This document shows, one piece after another, positions 1-7,805 of a DNA stretch of 18,852 nt. Each line of letters starts with the position of its first letter. Position 1 is the stretch's first letter. Under the pieces are notes generated by a model, which made no database searches, was not told the DNA's origin, and was given only the letters and a program-made list of their open reading frames with translations. This DNA comes from Bacteroidota bacterium (lineage in GTDB: Bacteria; Bacteroidota; Bacteroidia; Chitinophagales; Chitinophagaceae), in assembly GCA_023392185.1 (NCBI GenBank), contig JAEVZP010000186.1, forward strand, positions 1 to 18,852, given 5' to 3'. The translations under genes were made by a program, and so were the position numbers.

Positions 1-1
1 C

Positions 2-2050
2 CGTTTCGATCTGGTAGTGCGCCTCGACAGCACCCACCGTCGCAGCATCGAAGATGTCGGTAACCTCGTGATCCCGACGCCTTCCGGAAATCAGATCCCG
101 CTGGCGCAGGTGGCGCGCATCTATTACGACCTCGGGCCGGCGCAGATCAGCCGCGAAAGCAGCCGGCGGCGCATCGTGGTGGGCTTCAATGTAGAAGGCC
201 GTGATGTGCAGAGCGTCGTTTCCGATATTCAGGACCGGCTCGACCGGGACGTAAAATTGCCTACCGGCTATTATTTTACGTATGGCGGTCAGTTTGAAAA
301 CCTGCAGAAAGCAACCAGCCGGCTTTTAATTGCCGTGCCGGCGGCATTGTTGCTCATCTTTGCACTGCTGTATTTTACGTTTCACTCCCTGCGACAGGCT
401 TTGCTTATTTTCACAGCGATACCCATGAGTGCCATTGGTGGTGTTTTTGCCCTGCTCTTGCGTGGCATGCCGTTCAGCATCAGCGCCGGGGTGGGTTTTA
501 TTGCGCTTTTCGGTGTAGCTGTCTTAAATGGCATTGTTTTGATCGGAACCTTCAACCAGTTGGAAAAAGAAGGGATGACCGATGCCCTGGAGCGGGTCAT
601 GGCCGGAGCGCAGGAACGCCTGCGACCGGTATTGATGACGGCCACCGTCGCCTCGCTTGGCTTTTTGCCTATGGCGCTGAGCACCGGCGCAGGGGCAGAA
701 GTGCAAAAACCGCTGGCCACCGTTGTAATCGGCGGACTGGTAACGGCGACTTTTCTTACGCTCTTCGTTTTGCCGCAGCTGTATCTGATTTTCCGGCGAA
801 AAGCCAAAATTCCGGTTGCAGGCACCGGTGCGCTGTTGCTGCTCCTGCTGGCAGCCGCACCCGCCGCGCAGGCGCAACGCATCGCTACTGTGGAAGACGC
901 CGTGTCTGTCGCCCTTCAAAATAACAGCGGCCTCCGGGCGCAGGAGTTGGAGTTGCGGGCCGCTCAAAGTCTCCGGCCTACTGCCGGCGAGCTGCCCAAA
1001 ACAGAACTGACCGCACAGCTGGGCCAATACAACAGCCCCCGTTTCGACCAGGCGTATGCCATCTCCCAAAACATTCCGTTCCCAACCCTTTTCGGCGCCC
1101 GGAAAAAATTGCTCCAGGCAGAACTGCGGGCCGTATCCGCGCAAAAAGACCTCACCGCGCTGGAACTGAAAGCACAGGTGCGCAGCTACTATTATCAGAT
1201 TCAATATCTGCTACACAACCGCCGGCAGCTTCTGTATCTCGACAGCTTGTACGGTGATTTTATCCGCATTGCGGAACTGCGCTTCCGCACCGGCGACACG
1301 AAGAAGGTGGACATCAGCACCGCCGAAGTCAAAAAAGGAGAGATTCATCTGCTGGTGGGGCAAAACGAAGTTTTTTTGCAAAACGCCCTTCAAAGCCTGC
1401 AAGCGCTTCTTCAAACACCCGGATTTCCGGAAATTACAGAAGCCGCTCGCTACCGGCCGCTTCGCCCGGCAGTCGTGCCCGACAGTGCTGCGCTGGTTGC
1501 GCATCCTGCGGTACGGGCGCTGTATGAAGCCGCCGCCGTAGCCCGGCAGCGCAAGGCAGTGGCCCGGGCACAGGCCTTGCCGGATTTTACGGTGGGTTAT
1601 ACCAATCAGTCGCTGGCCGGATTCCACGACGTCAACGGACAGGAAAGATATTTTGGTACCGAAAAGCGCTTTAGCTATGTAAACGTTGGGGTAGGGATTC
1701 CGCTTTTCTTCGGTGCGCAGCGGGCCCGCATCCAGGCGCTCGGCCTCCAAGAGCAGGCGGCTGAGGCGCGCGCCCAACGCCGCGAACGCGAGCTGGGGGC
1801 AGAATTGCAAAATGCCCTGCGGCAGTATAATCTGGACCTGGAGCGCCTGGCGTACTACGAAACGCAGGCCCTTCCCAATGCCCGCGAAATCACCGAGGCG
1901 GCACAGCTGGGCTACCGCACCGGCGACATCAGCGCGGTAGAATATCTTTTTACCTTGCAAACTGCCACCGATATCCGGCTGGCTTATCTTAAAAGCATTC
2001 AGCAAATCAACGAATCGGTTCTTCAAATCGATTCGTTGACCCAACCGTAG
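2..2050 (+). CDS. CusA/CzcA-type heavy-metal RND transporter fused to TolC-like outer-membrane channel (5' partial)
   Basis: Only the C-terminal part is present; the reading frame is open from base 2, so the GTG at 17 is internal. The first ~265 residues match the end of CzcA/CusA pumps: periplasmic porter-domain segments (PTPSGNQIPLAQ, GPAQISRE, LPTGYYFTYGGQFENLQ), then membrane helices with the family motifs GMPFSISAGVGFIALFGVAV and LNGIVLIG. At about bases 811-880 a hydrophobic stretch resembling a signal peptide (six Leu, then AAAPAAQAQ) leads into ~390 residues of a TolC/CusC outer-membrane factor, with paired helical repeats (SVALQNNSGLRAQELELRAA; later EYLFTLQTATDIRLAYL). Such pump-channel fusions are known in Bacteroidota; the family exports Cu, Ag, Co, Zn or Cd by proton antiport. 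Which metal is not visible here. The adaptor gene follows after 12 bases, so one operon is inferred. Confidence 0.93.
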   Translation, partial: RFDLVVRLDSTHRRSIEDVGNLVIPTPSGNQIPLAQVARIYYDLGPAQISRESSRRRIVVGFNVEGRDVQSVVSDIQDRLDRDVKLPTGYYFTYGGQFENLQKATSRLLIAVPAALLLIFALLYFTFHSLRQALLIFTAIPMSAIGGVFALLLRGMPFSISAGVGFIALFGVAVLNGIVLIGTFNQLEKEGMTDALERVMAGAQERLRPVLMTATVASLGFLPMALSTGAGAEVQKPLATVVIGGLVTATFLTLFVLPQLYLIFRRKAKIPVAGTGALLLLLLAAAPAAQAQRIATVEDAVSVALQNNSGLRAQELELRAAQSLRPTAGELPKTELTAQLGQYNSPRFDQAYAISQNIPFPTLFGARKKLLQAELRAVSAQKDLTALELKAQVRSYYYQIQYLLHNRRQLLYLDSLYGDFIRIAELRFRTGDTKKVDISTAEVKKGEIHLLVGQNEVFLQNALQSLQALLQTPGFPEITEAARYRPLRPAVVPDSAALVAHPAVRALYEAAAVARQRKAVARAQALPDFTVGYTNQSLAGFHDVNGQERYFGTEKRFSYVNVGVGIPLFFGAQRARIQALGLQEQAAEARAQRRERELGAELQNALRQYNLDLERLAYYETQALPNAREITEAAQLGYRTGDISAVEYLFTLQTATDIRLAYLKSIQQINESVLQIDSLTQP

Positions 2051-2062
2051 CGCTCCGATCTG

Positions 2063-3340
2063 ATGCATACTTTTTTTTACCTCCGGACCCGCCGCGCTGC
2101 CACAGCCCTGCTTCTGGCCGGCAGCCTCTGGACGGCCGCCTGTCAACCCCGGATTTCCGGAATGGAGGAGGACGCGGCCCACGCGCATGCACACCCCGAA
2201 GCCGAACCCACGATTGCTGCGCTCACGCCGGCGCAAATGAAGGCGGTGGATATCCGGCTGGGCGAAGTGACTCTTAAAGAACTGACGGCAACGATCCGGG
2301 CCAATGGACAACTGCGGGTGCCCAACAACGCGCGGGCGCAGGCTACTTCGCTCTACGGCGGTGTGGTCAAACAACTCCTGGTGCAGGTCGGCAACCCCGT
2401 GCGCAAGGGGCAGCCGGTAGCCGAGATCACCAATCCGCAATTCCTCCAATTGCAGGAAGAATATCTCACGCTCGAAAGCCGCATTGCACTGGCCGGTCAG
2501 GAGGCCCAGCGGCAGCAGGAATTGAATAAAGGCAATGCCGGGGCGCTCAAAAATCTGCAAAGTGCCACGGCCGAACTGGCTTCTCTGCGCACCCGCAGGG
2601 CCTCGCTTCAACAGCAGATCCGGCTTATGGGCATCGAACCGGCTTCTTTGCAGGCTGGTAATCTGCGCGCTTCCCTGTGGGTGAAAAGCCCGATCAGCGG
2701 CGTGGTGAGCGATGTTTTTGCCAAAATCGGCAGTTATGTAGATGTCTCTGCGCCGGTAGCCGAAGTGGTTGACAACAGCGCGCTGCACCTGTATCTCCAG
2801 GTTTTTGAAAAAGACCTGCCGCAGCTGCGCGTAGGACAAACCATTCATTTCACGCTGACCAACAACCCGGTACGCGAATACGACGCCGAGGTGCTCAACA
2901 TCGGTGCGGCCTTTGAAAATGAAAGCAAAACCATTCCGGTTCACGCGCGTGTGAAAGGCGACAAAACCGGATTGATTGATGGCATGAATATCACCGGCAT
3001 CGTGAGCCTGAACAAAGCCGTAACGCCTGCTGTTCCCAACGATGCGATTGTAGAGTCGGAAGGCAAATCCTATATTTTCATTCGCACGGCCAAAACGCTG
3101 CCGGAGCCGGTACACAAAGAAGAAGGGCACGACCCTAGCCACGAGGAAACGCCAAAGCCCGCGCATTCCGGAAGCCTGACCCTTAATTTCGAGAAAATAG
3201 AAGTGGTGAAAGGCGTTTCAGAAATGGGCTATACGGCGGTGACATTTGTACAGGACATTCCGGCGGATGCGCAGATTGTGGTGAAAGGCGCTTTCTTTAT
3301 CAATGCCAAGCTATCCAATTCCGGCGGGCACGAGCATTGA
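2063..3340 (+). CDS. Efflux RND periplasmic adaptor (CusB/CzcB-like membrane fusion protein), lipoprotein
   Basis: A 425-residue adaptor that would bridge the inner-membrane pump and the outer-membrane channel encoded just upstream. The N terminus is a lipoprotein-type signal (basic TRR, hydrophobic ATALLLAGSLW, then TAAC with the acylated Cys at residue 27). A barrel-sandwich half is seen at about residues 95-120 (GGVVKQLLVQVGNPVRKGQP). A coiled-coil hairpin with EEYLTLESRIALAGQEAQRQ follows, then the second half (VKSPISGVVSDVFAKIGSYV) and the beta-barrel (LYLQVFEKDLPQLRVGQTI). Histidine-rich stretches occur after the lipobox (AHAHAHPEAE), in a loop near residue 355 (HKEEGHDPSHEE) and at the very C terminus (GGHEH), consistent with metal binding. 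The 12-base gap to the pump gene supports cotranscription. No promoter was seen between them. Confidence 0.93.
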   Translation: MHTFFYLRTRRAATALLLAGSLWTAACQPRISGMEEDAAHAHAHPEAEPTIAALTPAQMKAVDIRLGEVTLKELTATIRANGQLRVPNNARAQATSLYGGVVKQLLVQVGNPVRKGQPVAEITNPQFLQLQEEYLTLESRIALAGQEAQRQQELNKGNAGALKNLQSATAELASLRTRRASLQQQIRLMGIEPASLQAGNLRASLWVKSPISGVVSDVFAKIGSYVDVSAPVAEVVDNSALHLYLQVFEKDLPQLRVGQTIHFTLTNNPVREYDAEVLNIGAAFENESKTIPVHARVKGDKTGLIDGMNITGIVSLNKAVTPAVPNDAIVESEGKSYIFIRTAKTLPEPVHKEEGHDPSHEETPKPAHSGSLTLNFEKIEVVKGVSEMGYTAVTFVQDIPADAQIVVKGAFFINAKLSNSGGHEH

Positions 3341-3344
3341 TGCC

Positions 3345-3360
3345 GGATTTCCGGAAATCC
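3345..3360. repeat. 16-bp perfect palindrome just after the adaptor stop codon
   Basis: GGATTTCCGGAAATCC is a perfect palindrome starting 5 bases after the stop codon of the adaptor gene. It contains the TTTCCGGAAA word that recurs through the window. It could act as a weak hairpin at the end of the efflux transcript, but no T tract follows, so a terminator role is only a guess. Confidence 0.5.
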
Positions 3361-3482
3361 AGTATGGATAATTATTCAGTAGAACGCCTGCCCGAAATTT
3401 CCGGGTACGCTGTAGGCTATTTTTACAAATTTTATGCCAATTATTTTTTAAAAAAGCGATAAATACATAAGTAATTTCATTG

Positions 3483-3490
3483 TATATTTG
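3483..3490 (+). promoter_or_regulatory. Bacteroidota -7 box before the tail-fiber-like gene
   Basis: TATATTTG matches the Bacteroidota -7 consensus TAnnTTTG exactly. It sits in the AT-rich gap after the efflux genes. No good -33 TTG/TTTG is seen about 20 bases upstream. If used, transcription would begin near 3495, after the GTG at 3493 that opens the following reading frame. Confidence 0.4.
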
Positions 3491-3492
3491 GT

Positions 3493-4287
3493 GTGCCCAA
3501 ACTAACTGGTTATGAAAAGCCTTCTACGGGTGCTACCTCCGGAACGGTATCCGATAACGCTATTGTGGAGCATATAACCATGAATCTGAATGGCGCGCTC
3601 CGGACGCTCACCATTGGCCGGAACAACGAAAATAACATTCAGAAAGTATCTATCGGCCCGGCAGATCCGGGAAGTTTTATGTGGGGCGGTGGCTACCTGG
3701 GGTTTAACATGGAACGCAACGCACATAGCCAATGGTGGTACAAGGGCGATGGTGGTGCTTCGAATGGCAGCTTTTTAATCTTTGCCAACGGCGGCGGTAG
3801 TCTGAACTTTGTTCCCCGGAATTTTACCGGTGGGAATGGCGGCTTCCTGACCGATGAGGATGTGATGCGTGGAATACGCTTTCAGGTCCATTCAACCGGA
3901 AGGGTGCTTATTGGCGATGTTCCCAATATTCCCATTCGGGGAGACTATTCTCTTTACGTGAGCAACGGAATCCTGGCGGAACGGGTGCGGGTAGCCGTAA
4001 AAACGACTCAGGCATGGGCTGATTATGTTTTTGCCCCGGATTATAGGTTGGCTCCGCTCCGGGAAGTGGATGCATTTATACAAGCAAACGGCCACCTTCC
4101 GGGCGTGCCTTCGGCGGAAGAAGTTGTAAAGGAGGGCGTAGATGCTGCCCAAATGGATGCGAAGCTGTTGGAGAAAATAGAGGAACTGACGCTGCACCTG
4201 ATTGCACAGGAGAAAAAGATAAATGCTTTGCAGGCTCAAATAGCGCAGGGCAGGCAGAAGCGTTCCAAAAGAGTTCTATCCAGATAA
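3493..4287 (+). CDS. Tail-fiber-like surface protein, N terminus uncertain or truncated
   Basis: The 264-residue frame ends with a C-terminal module very common in Bacteroidota proteins annotated as tail fiber proteins: a linker LYVSNGILAERVRV, then WADYVFAPDYRLAPL, NGHLPGVPSAEEV and the coiled coil KLLEKIEELTLHLIAQEKK (residues ~224-250). The middle (residues ~38-140) is glycine-rich beta material (SFMWGGGYLGFN, GSFLIFANGGGSLNF). The exact function is unknown. Family members usually begin with a signal peptide and a VGIGT-type repeat; neither is present, so the gene seems shortened at its 5' end. The frame is closed by a stop at 3472; GTG 3493 is the longest start, ATG 3580 the first ATG. 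The -7 box at 3483-3490 would place GTG 3493 upstream of the transcript, favouring 3580. Confidence 0.7.
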   Translation: MPKLTGYEKPSTGATSGTVSDNAIVEHITMNLNGALRTLTIGRNNENNIQKVSIGPADPGSFMWGGGYLGFNMERNAHSQWWYKGDGGASNGSFLIFANGGGSLNFVPRNFTGGNGGFLTDEDVMRGIRFQVHSTGRVLIGDVPNIPIRGDYSLYVSNGILAERVRVAVKTTQAWADYVFAPDYRLAPLREVDAFIQANGHLPGVPSAEEVVKEGVDAAQMDAKLLEKIEELTLHLIAQEKKINALQAQIAQGRQKRSKRVLSR

Positions 4288-4329
4288 CCCCGTTAGTATG
4301 AGCTTCTCTCTTAACTCCCAAAAAACGCC

Positions 4330-4893
4330 ATGAAAACAAAATTCATCATTCCGCTCCTGCTGCTGTGCCTTTCAGGAGGCAGTTGCAAAAAAGAAAACAA
4401 CGGCGGCAATACAACCTCTACCGAGCAACTTTATCACCGTGGAGGCTGGGGCTTCTGGGCAACTGGTGCCGACCCATACGACCGGGAATGGCTTAAAGGA
4501 AGATTTTACACAGGCGCATCTGAAATAGATACGCCCGCTAAAACCCTCACCGGCTTCGCATTATATGATGATAGTAATTTGAGGAGCAAAATGGTGGTTC
4601 GGTTTCCCGCTCTGCCTATCGGGGATACAGTTTATGCCCCAAATGACACTGCTATTCATGTAGAAGTATCGGCTGCGATTGAAGGCGTTGCTAACGGCTC
4701 GCTGGTAAAGTACCTTATTTATCCAAAAGAAACATCTTGGCGGGTAAATATAGATGACAATAGCTTATACTTCCATACAGGAGCATGTCTTGCTGTCTCT
4801 ACCACAACGCAGGATACATTATTGTTTAGTGGCAGTTTGATACATTATTTTGGTGTCCCGGAGCCAAACGGTGGCGTTATTGAACCGGAATAG
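4330..4893 (+). CDS. Hypothetical lipoprotein
   Basis: A 187-residue protein with a clear lipoprotein signal: MKTK, a hydrophobic stretch (FIIPLLLLCL) and SGGSC with the acylated Cys at residue 19, followed by KKENNGG, a charged and Gly/Asn-rich tether. The remainder looks like a mixed beta domain with aromatic residues near the start (HRGGWGFWATG), two Cys (including GACLAVS near residue 155) and a short acidic tail (GGVIEPE). No family was recognised. It lies 42 bases after the tail-fiber-like gene and before the metalloprotease in the same AT-rich block; membrane anchoring facing the periplasm or cell surface is inferred from the lipobox only. Confidence 0.75.
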   Translation: MKTKFIIPLLLLCLSGGSCKKENNGGNTTSTEQLYHRGGWGFWATGADPYDREWLKGRFYTGASEIDTPAKTLTGFALYDDSNLRSKMVVRFPALPIGDTVYAPNDTAIHVEVSAAIEGVANGSLVKYLIYPKETSWRVNIDDNSLYFHTGACLAVSTTTQDTLLFSGSLIHYFGVPEPNGGVIEPE

Positions 4894-4903
4894 AATCGCT
4901 CCA

Positions 4904-4911
4904 TATTTTTC
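4904..4911 (+). promoter_or_regulatory. Weak -7-like box before the metalloprotease
   Basis: TATTTTTC matches seven of eight positions expected for TAnnTTTG, with a TTG at 4880-4882 about 21 bases upstream as a possible -33 element. It would start a transcript covering the two out-of-frame ATGs and the TC tract. Suggestive only. Confidence 0.25.
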
Positions 4912-5016
4912 AGATTCAGAGTTTGTTTCAGAGGGCTATCCATACAGGTTACACTGGAATTACCGAATCGCTCTCTGTGTTTAATATCATGCTTTATGTT
5001 CACGCATTCTCTCTTA

Positions 5017-5036
5017 TCTCTCTCTCTCTCTCTCTC
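5017..5036 (+). repeat. (TC)10 dinucleotide tract, candidate phase-variation switch
   Basis: Ten uninterrupted TC units lie between two ATG codons (4989 and 4996) and the signal-peptide coding sequence of the metalloprotease. The protease frame is open upstream to the stop at 4982-4984 but contains no ATG there. With ten units neither ATG is in frame. With nine units ATG 4989 would be in frame, and with eleven ATG 4996 would be, each reading without a stop into RAIRSAFVFILLAFG. Confidence 0.8.
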
Positions 5037-5068
5037 GGGCTATCAGATCCGCTTTTGTTTTCATATTA

Positions 5069-7057
5069 TTGGCGTTTGGAATGCAAAAAGTTGCTGCTCA
5101 GGAGAGGCCCCATGGAGTTTCTGATCTGGTGGATAATTATGTTGAAAGTGGCGCTTCGCTCAATACTTATGACCTCTTCCGCTTGGTTTCTCAAAACCAG
5201 CCTTCTGAAGTAATTGGATTGCATAAAACTTATGCCTACGATACCAATGCGTACTCTACACTAAAGAGCAAACGGGCAGGCGGGATTGTCATTCCAATAA
5301 CCCTGGACGGAATAACCGAGGAAATGCTGCTGGTGCGACAGGCGGTTTTGGATGCTAATTTTATGGTTACTACGCAGGACACAACCGGAATTATACTCAC
5401 GGATATAGTAATGCATAGGGACCTGGGACTTCATTACTGCGGTTATTTAAAGGGCAAAAAAGGCACGACTTTGGTTTCACTCAGTTTGTTTGAGAACGCT
5501 GCCTATGGCTTTATATCCATTGAAGGACGTGGGAATTACGCCATTAATCAAGCCGATAGCGGGCTTACTCATATACTCTATAACACGGCAGATTTACCGG
5601 AGGCGGTAGCGGAGCAGTTTCGGCAGCCTTTCTGCGGCGTGAACGAAAGCAATGAGTCAGATAACCTGATTGAGGAACCAACAGGCGGAGGTCAAAATAT
5701 TTCTAATGTGCATGCAACCGGGAATACTGCTCAGTCCGCTGGCCCCGTACCTTATGGAGGAATATGCTATAAAATTTTTGTTGAAGTGTCAAGTGATGTT
5801 TACAGGCGGTTATCCAGTGACTTACCCCGCACTTTTCAGTACACAGTAGCTTTGTTTTCACAGACCGCGACTATTTATCTGAATGAACGAATCGGTATCA
5901 AGATGTCTCATCTGAATATATGGACCCGCCAAAGCCCCTATGAAACCGCCCCCGCAACCTTGGCTGACAGATTGTCTGCATTTGAGAATCAATGGGGCAG
6001 GGGTTTTAACGGGGACGCGGCTATTATGCTTGACTTTCTACATAAGGGAGGATATGCCCACAGGAATGATGTTCAAACTTTTTGCAGAAGTTATAAAGAC
6101 AAAATGGGATACGCAGGATTGAATTCACTTGGTACAGCTCAATCTTCAGGCTTTAATTTTTATGTACCAAAATATATATGGCAAATATATGTAGTCGCCC
6201 ATGAACTTGGGCACATCTTTGGTTCTCCGCATACTCATGCTTGCGCGTGGAACGGCAATAATACCGCTATAGATGGGTGCGCACCTGCTGTTGGTTGTGC
6301 AACACCGAGCCTTCCACCTTATTTTAGTATTATGAGCTATTGTCATTTGTGGGCTTCCGGATTTCCACCTTCCTTATTGGATTTCACGCATGGTTTCGGA
6401 CAACAACCTGGTGATCTGCTTCGTAATTTTATGTTAGCTGTTTATACTTCTCACGACGGGTGTATAAGTGAATGTGCTACCACTTGTCCTTACTCCCATA
6501 GCTTTTATCCAACGACCTCGCCGGGAATTAATTTTCCCCGTACCTGGTATGCAAGCAATTTTATCCAATCGGAAACGCAATACATCCTGGGTGACGGTGA
6601 CTACCTGGAGTACAATGCCGGCGACTACATAGACTTAAATCCTGGATTCGAAGCCAGAGCAGTTGTAAATCCACCACGCTACCCGAACAGTGGATTATTT
6701 GTTGCCAATATTGGTGGGTGCCCTTTAGACCCGTTCCAGTTTACGACCACCAGTAAATCATCGGGGCCAAATACCGGTGAACCGCAGGCTCTTAGCGCAA
6801 TAGCGCCGATGCCGTCGGCCACTATTACTTTGTTGCCCAACCCGTCCGCCGGTCAGGTAACTTTAAGAGGATTGCCGCAAGCTTATGGAATCATCCAAGT
6901 GTTGGATCCATTAGGCAGAACAACTCTCCAGCAGGCAGGGGAAATGTCGTCAGAGCAAATAATTTCTATCCCGGCCACCGCGCCTGCCGGTGTGTATCGG
7001 GTCCGGGTTACGCAAAGCACAGGCATCTGGAACAGTTCTCTTATGCTCGTTCGGTAG
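5069..7057 (+). CDS. Secreted M12B/reprolysin-like zinc metalloprotease with T9SS sorting domain
   Basis: The annotated frame is 662 residues from a TTG. Catalytic zinc site HELGHIFGSPH (residues 378-388 from this start; ligands H378, H382, H388, base E379) and the Met-turn SIMSYC (M422) define a metzincin of the adamalysin-like group. A prodomain of about 200 residues precedes it and contains FCGVNE (Cys 189), which could act as a cysteine switch. After the catalytic domain comes a beta segment (YLEYNAGDYIDLNPGFEARA) and a type A T9SS sorting domain (LLPNPSAGQVTLRG to the end, about residues 588-662). The reading frame upstream of the TTG encodes RAIRSAFVFILL, which with AFGMQKVAAQ makes a normal signal peptide, but no ATG is in frame because of the (TC)10 tract. 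From the TTG alone the signal peptide would be incomplete, so this allele may be switched off. Confidence 0.88.
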   Translation: MAFGMQKVAAQERPHGVSDLVDNYVESGASLNTYDLFRLVSQNQPSEVIGLHKTYAYDTNAYSTLKSKRAGGIVIPITLDGITEEMLLVRQAVLDANFMVTTQDTTGIILTDIVMHRDLGLHYCGYLKGKKGTTLVSLSLFENAAYGFISIEGRGNYAINQADSGLTHILYNTADLPEAVAEQFRQPFCGVNESNESDNLIEEPTGGGQNISNVHATGNTAQSAGPVPYGGICYKIFVEVSSDVYRRLSSDLPRTFQYTVALFSQTATIYLNERIGIKMSHLNIWTRQSPYETAPATLADRLSAFENQWGRGFNGDAAIMLDFLHKGGYAHRNDVQTFCRSYKDKMGYAGLNSLGTAQSSGFNFYVPKYIWQIYVVAHELGHIFGSPHTHACAWNGNNTAIDGCAPAVGCATPSLPPYFSIMSYCHLWASGFPPSLLDFTHGFGQQPGDLLRNFMLAVYTSHDGCISECATTCPYSHSFYPTTSPGINFPRTWYASNFIQSETQYILGDGDYLEYNAGDYIDLNPGFEARAVVNPPRYPNSGLFVANIGGCPLDPFQFTTTSKSSGPNTGEPQALSAIAPMPSATITLLPNPSAGQVTLRGLPQAYGIIQVLDPLGRTTLQQAGEMSSEQIISIPATAPAGVYRVRVTQSTGIWNSSLMLVR

Positions 7058-7237
7058 AAGCAACCGTCTTCGAAGAACAGCTTTGAAAGTACAAAGCGGT
7101 CATCTGAACCTTTCGGGGGATTTAACCGGCCCTTCCCTTAAAGTGAATGACGACTTGATTTTCATAATCAATCGAAAGGCCGGTGTTCTAAATCGAGATT
7201 AGAATTAAGGCCGTATAAAGGTTCCGGACACAAAATT

Positions 7238-7245
7238 TTCCGGAA
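7238..7245. repeat. Representative intergenic copy of the iterated palindrome TTCCGGAA
   Basis: One of 16 copies in the window, at 82, 1425, 2155, 3166, 3349, 7238, 7824, 7949, 9528, 10145, 10274, 12090, 13092, 16171, 16614 and 18654 (start positions). Ten of these extend to TTTCCGGAAA. Copies occur in coding DNA on both strands and between genes. This one lies in the 225-base gap between the metalloprotease and the haem-binding gene, where nothing else was recognised. Confidence 0.75.
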
Positions 7246-7282
7246 ATTTTTCTTTTGAAGAAGGTAGGAAAGGCTATTTCAG

Positions 7283-7759
7283 TTATTGCGCCGCCCTTGC
7301 AGGGGTTGCCTTAGGAACCTTTTTTTTCGCGCCCGGTCGTGCCCAGTTGATCAGGATTTCTTTCTCGGCCTGTGTCAGGTTGGCTTCGCGGTGCAGGAGG
7401 GTATAAGAGCGCAGCGGCATCTGGCCATGCTCTACCTGCTCAATGATCTCGGCCAGCTTGTGGGCGCGGCCTTCGGGCGGCAGGTTGGTAAATTCTGAAA
7501 AGTTCAACTCTTCTTTGCCTTCGGCCACATGGTTGGCCAGCCACCAGCCCAGGGGCTGCACCCGCGCATACCAGGGGTAACGCGTGTGGTTGCTGTGGCA
7601 GTCGTAGCAGGCTTTCTCCAGAATGCCTTCCACCTGCGCCGGTACCGGGTAAACTTCCGCGATATGGGTCGTGCCCCGGATCACGCCGAGGTTGCGCGTA
7701 GGCCGGAAAAACTGCGCAATAAGCAGCGCTGTGACGAGCAGATACAGGAAAATGCGCAT
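7283..7759 (-). CDS. Haem-binding domain protein (c-type CxxCH)
   Basis: A 158-residue protein with an N-terminal hydrophobic segment (residues 3-18, FLYLLVTALLIAQFF) serving as signal anchor, followed by a haem-binding domain. The domain has ACYDCHSNHTRYPWY (CxxCH at residues 51-55) and PLGWWLANHVAEGKEELNFS, the typical signature of the small Haem_bd family of Bacteroidota; QMPL at 113-116 offers a possible axial Met. The C-terminal end is basic and Ala/Pro-rich. It would sit in the periplasm, attached to the inner membrane; electron transfer or haem-based redox work is inferred from the family, and the partner is unknown. An exact -7 box lies 39 bases upstream with a 14-bp palindrome beside it. 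The gene appears monocistronic. Confidence 0.9.
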   Translation of the reverse strand: MRIFLYLLVTALLIAQFFRPTRNLGVIRGTTHIAEVYPVPAQVEGILEKACYDCHSNHTRYPWYARVQPLGWWLANHVAEGKEELNFSEFTNLPPEGRAHKLAEIIEQVEHGQMPLRSYTLLHREANLTQAEKEILINWARPGAKKKVPKATPARAAQ

Positions 7760-7797
7760 GGCGAAGACGGAAATTTTGGGAAGAAAAAAGCGGGGAA

Positions 7798-7805
7798 CAA
7801 AGATA
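7798..7805 (-). promoter_or_regulatory. Bacteroidota -7 box of the haem-binding protein gene
   Basis: On the minus strand this reads TATCTTTG, an exact TAnnTTTG match, placed about 39 bases before the ATG at 7759. Directly upstream in the -7/-33 spacer is the palindrome AATCGGCGCCGATT (7805-7818). No clear -33 TTG was found. Confidence 0.55.

Noticed and set aside
1211..3166. Long minus-strand open frame (651 codons) opposite the efflux genes
   Set aside because: It lies entirely opposite two well-recognised genes, has an odd composition rich in R, F, H and G, and no domain can be recognised; it is a by-product of codon bias.
4923..5213. Separate 96-codon gene across the TC tract
   Set aside because: After the tract it merely reads the metalloprotease in the wrong frame; it is better explained as a shifted start of the protease gene.
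7067..7200. Small inverted repeats after the metalloprotease (TCTTCGAAGA; ACCGGCC with GGCCGGT)
   Set aside because: Short or widely spaced, no T tract, and not convincing as terminator or element.
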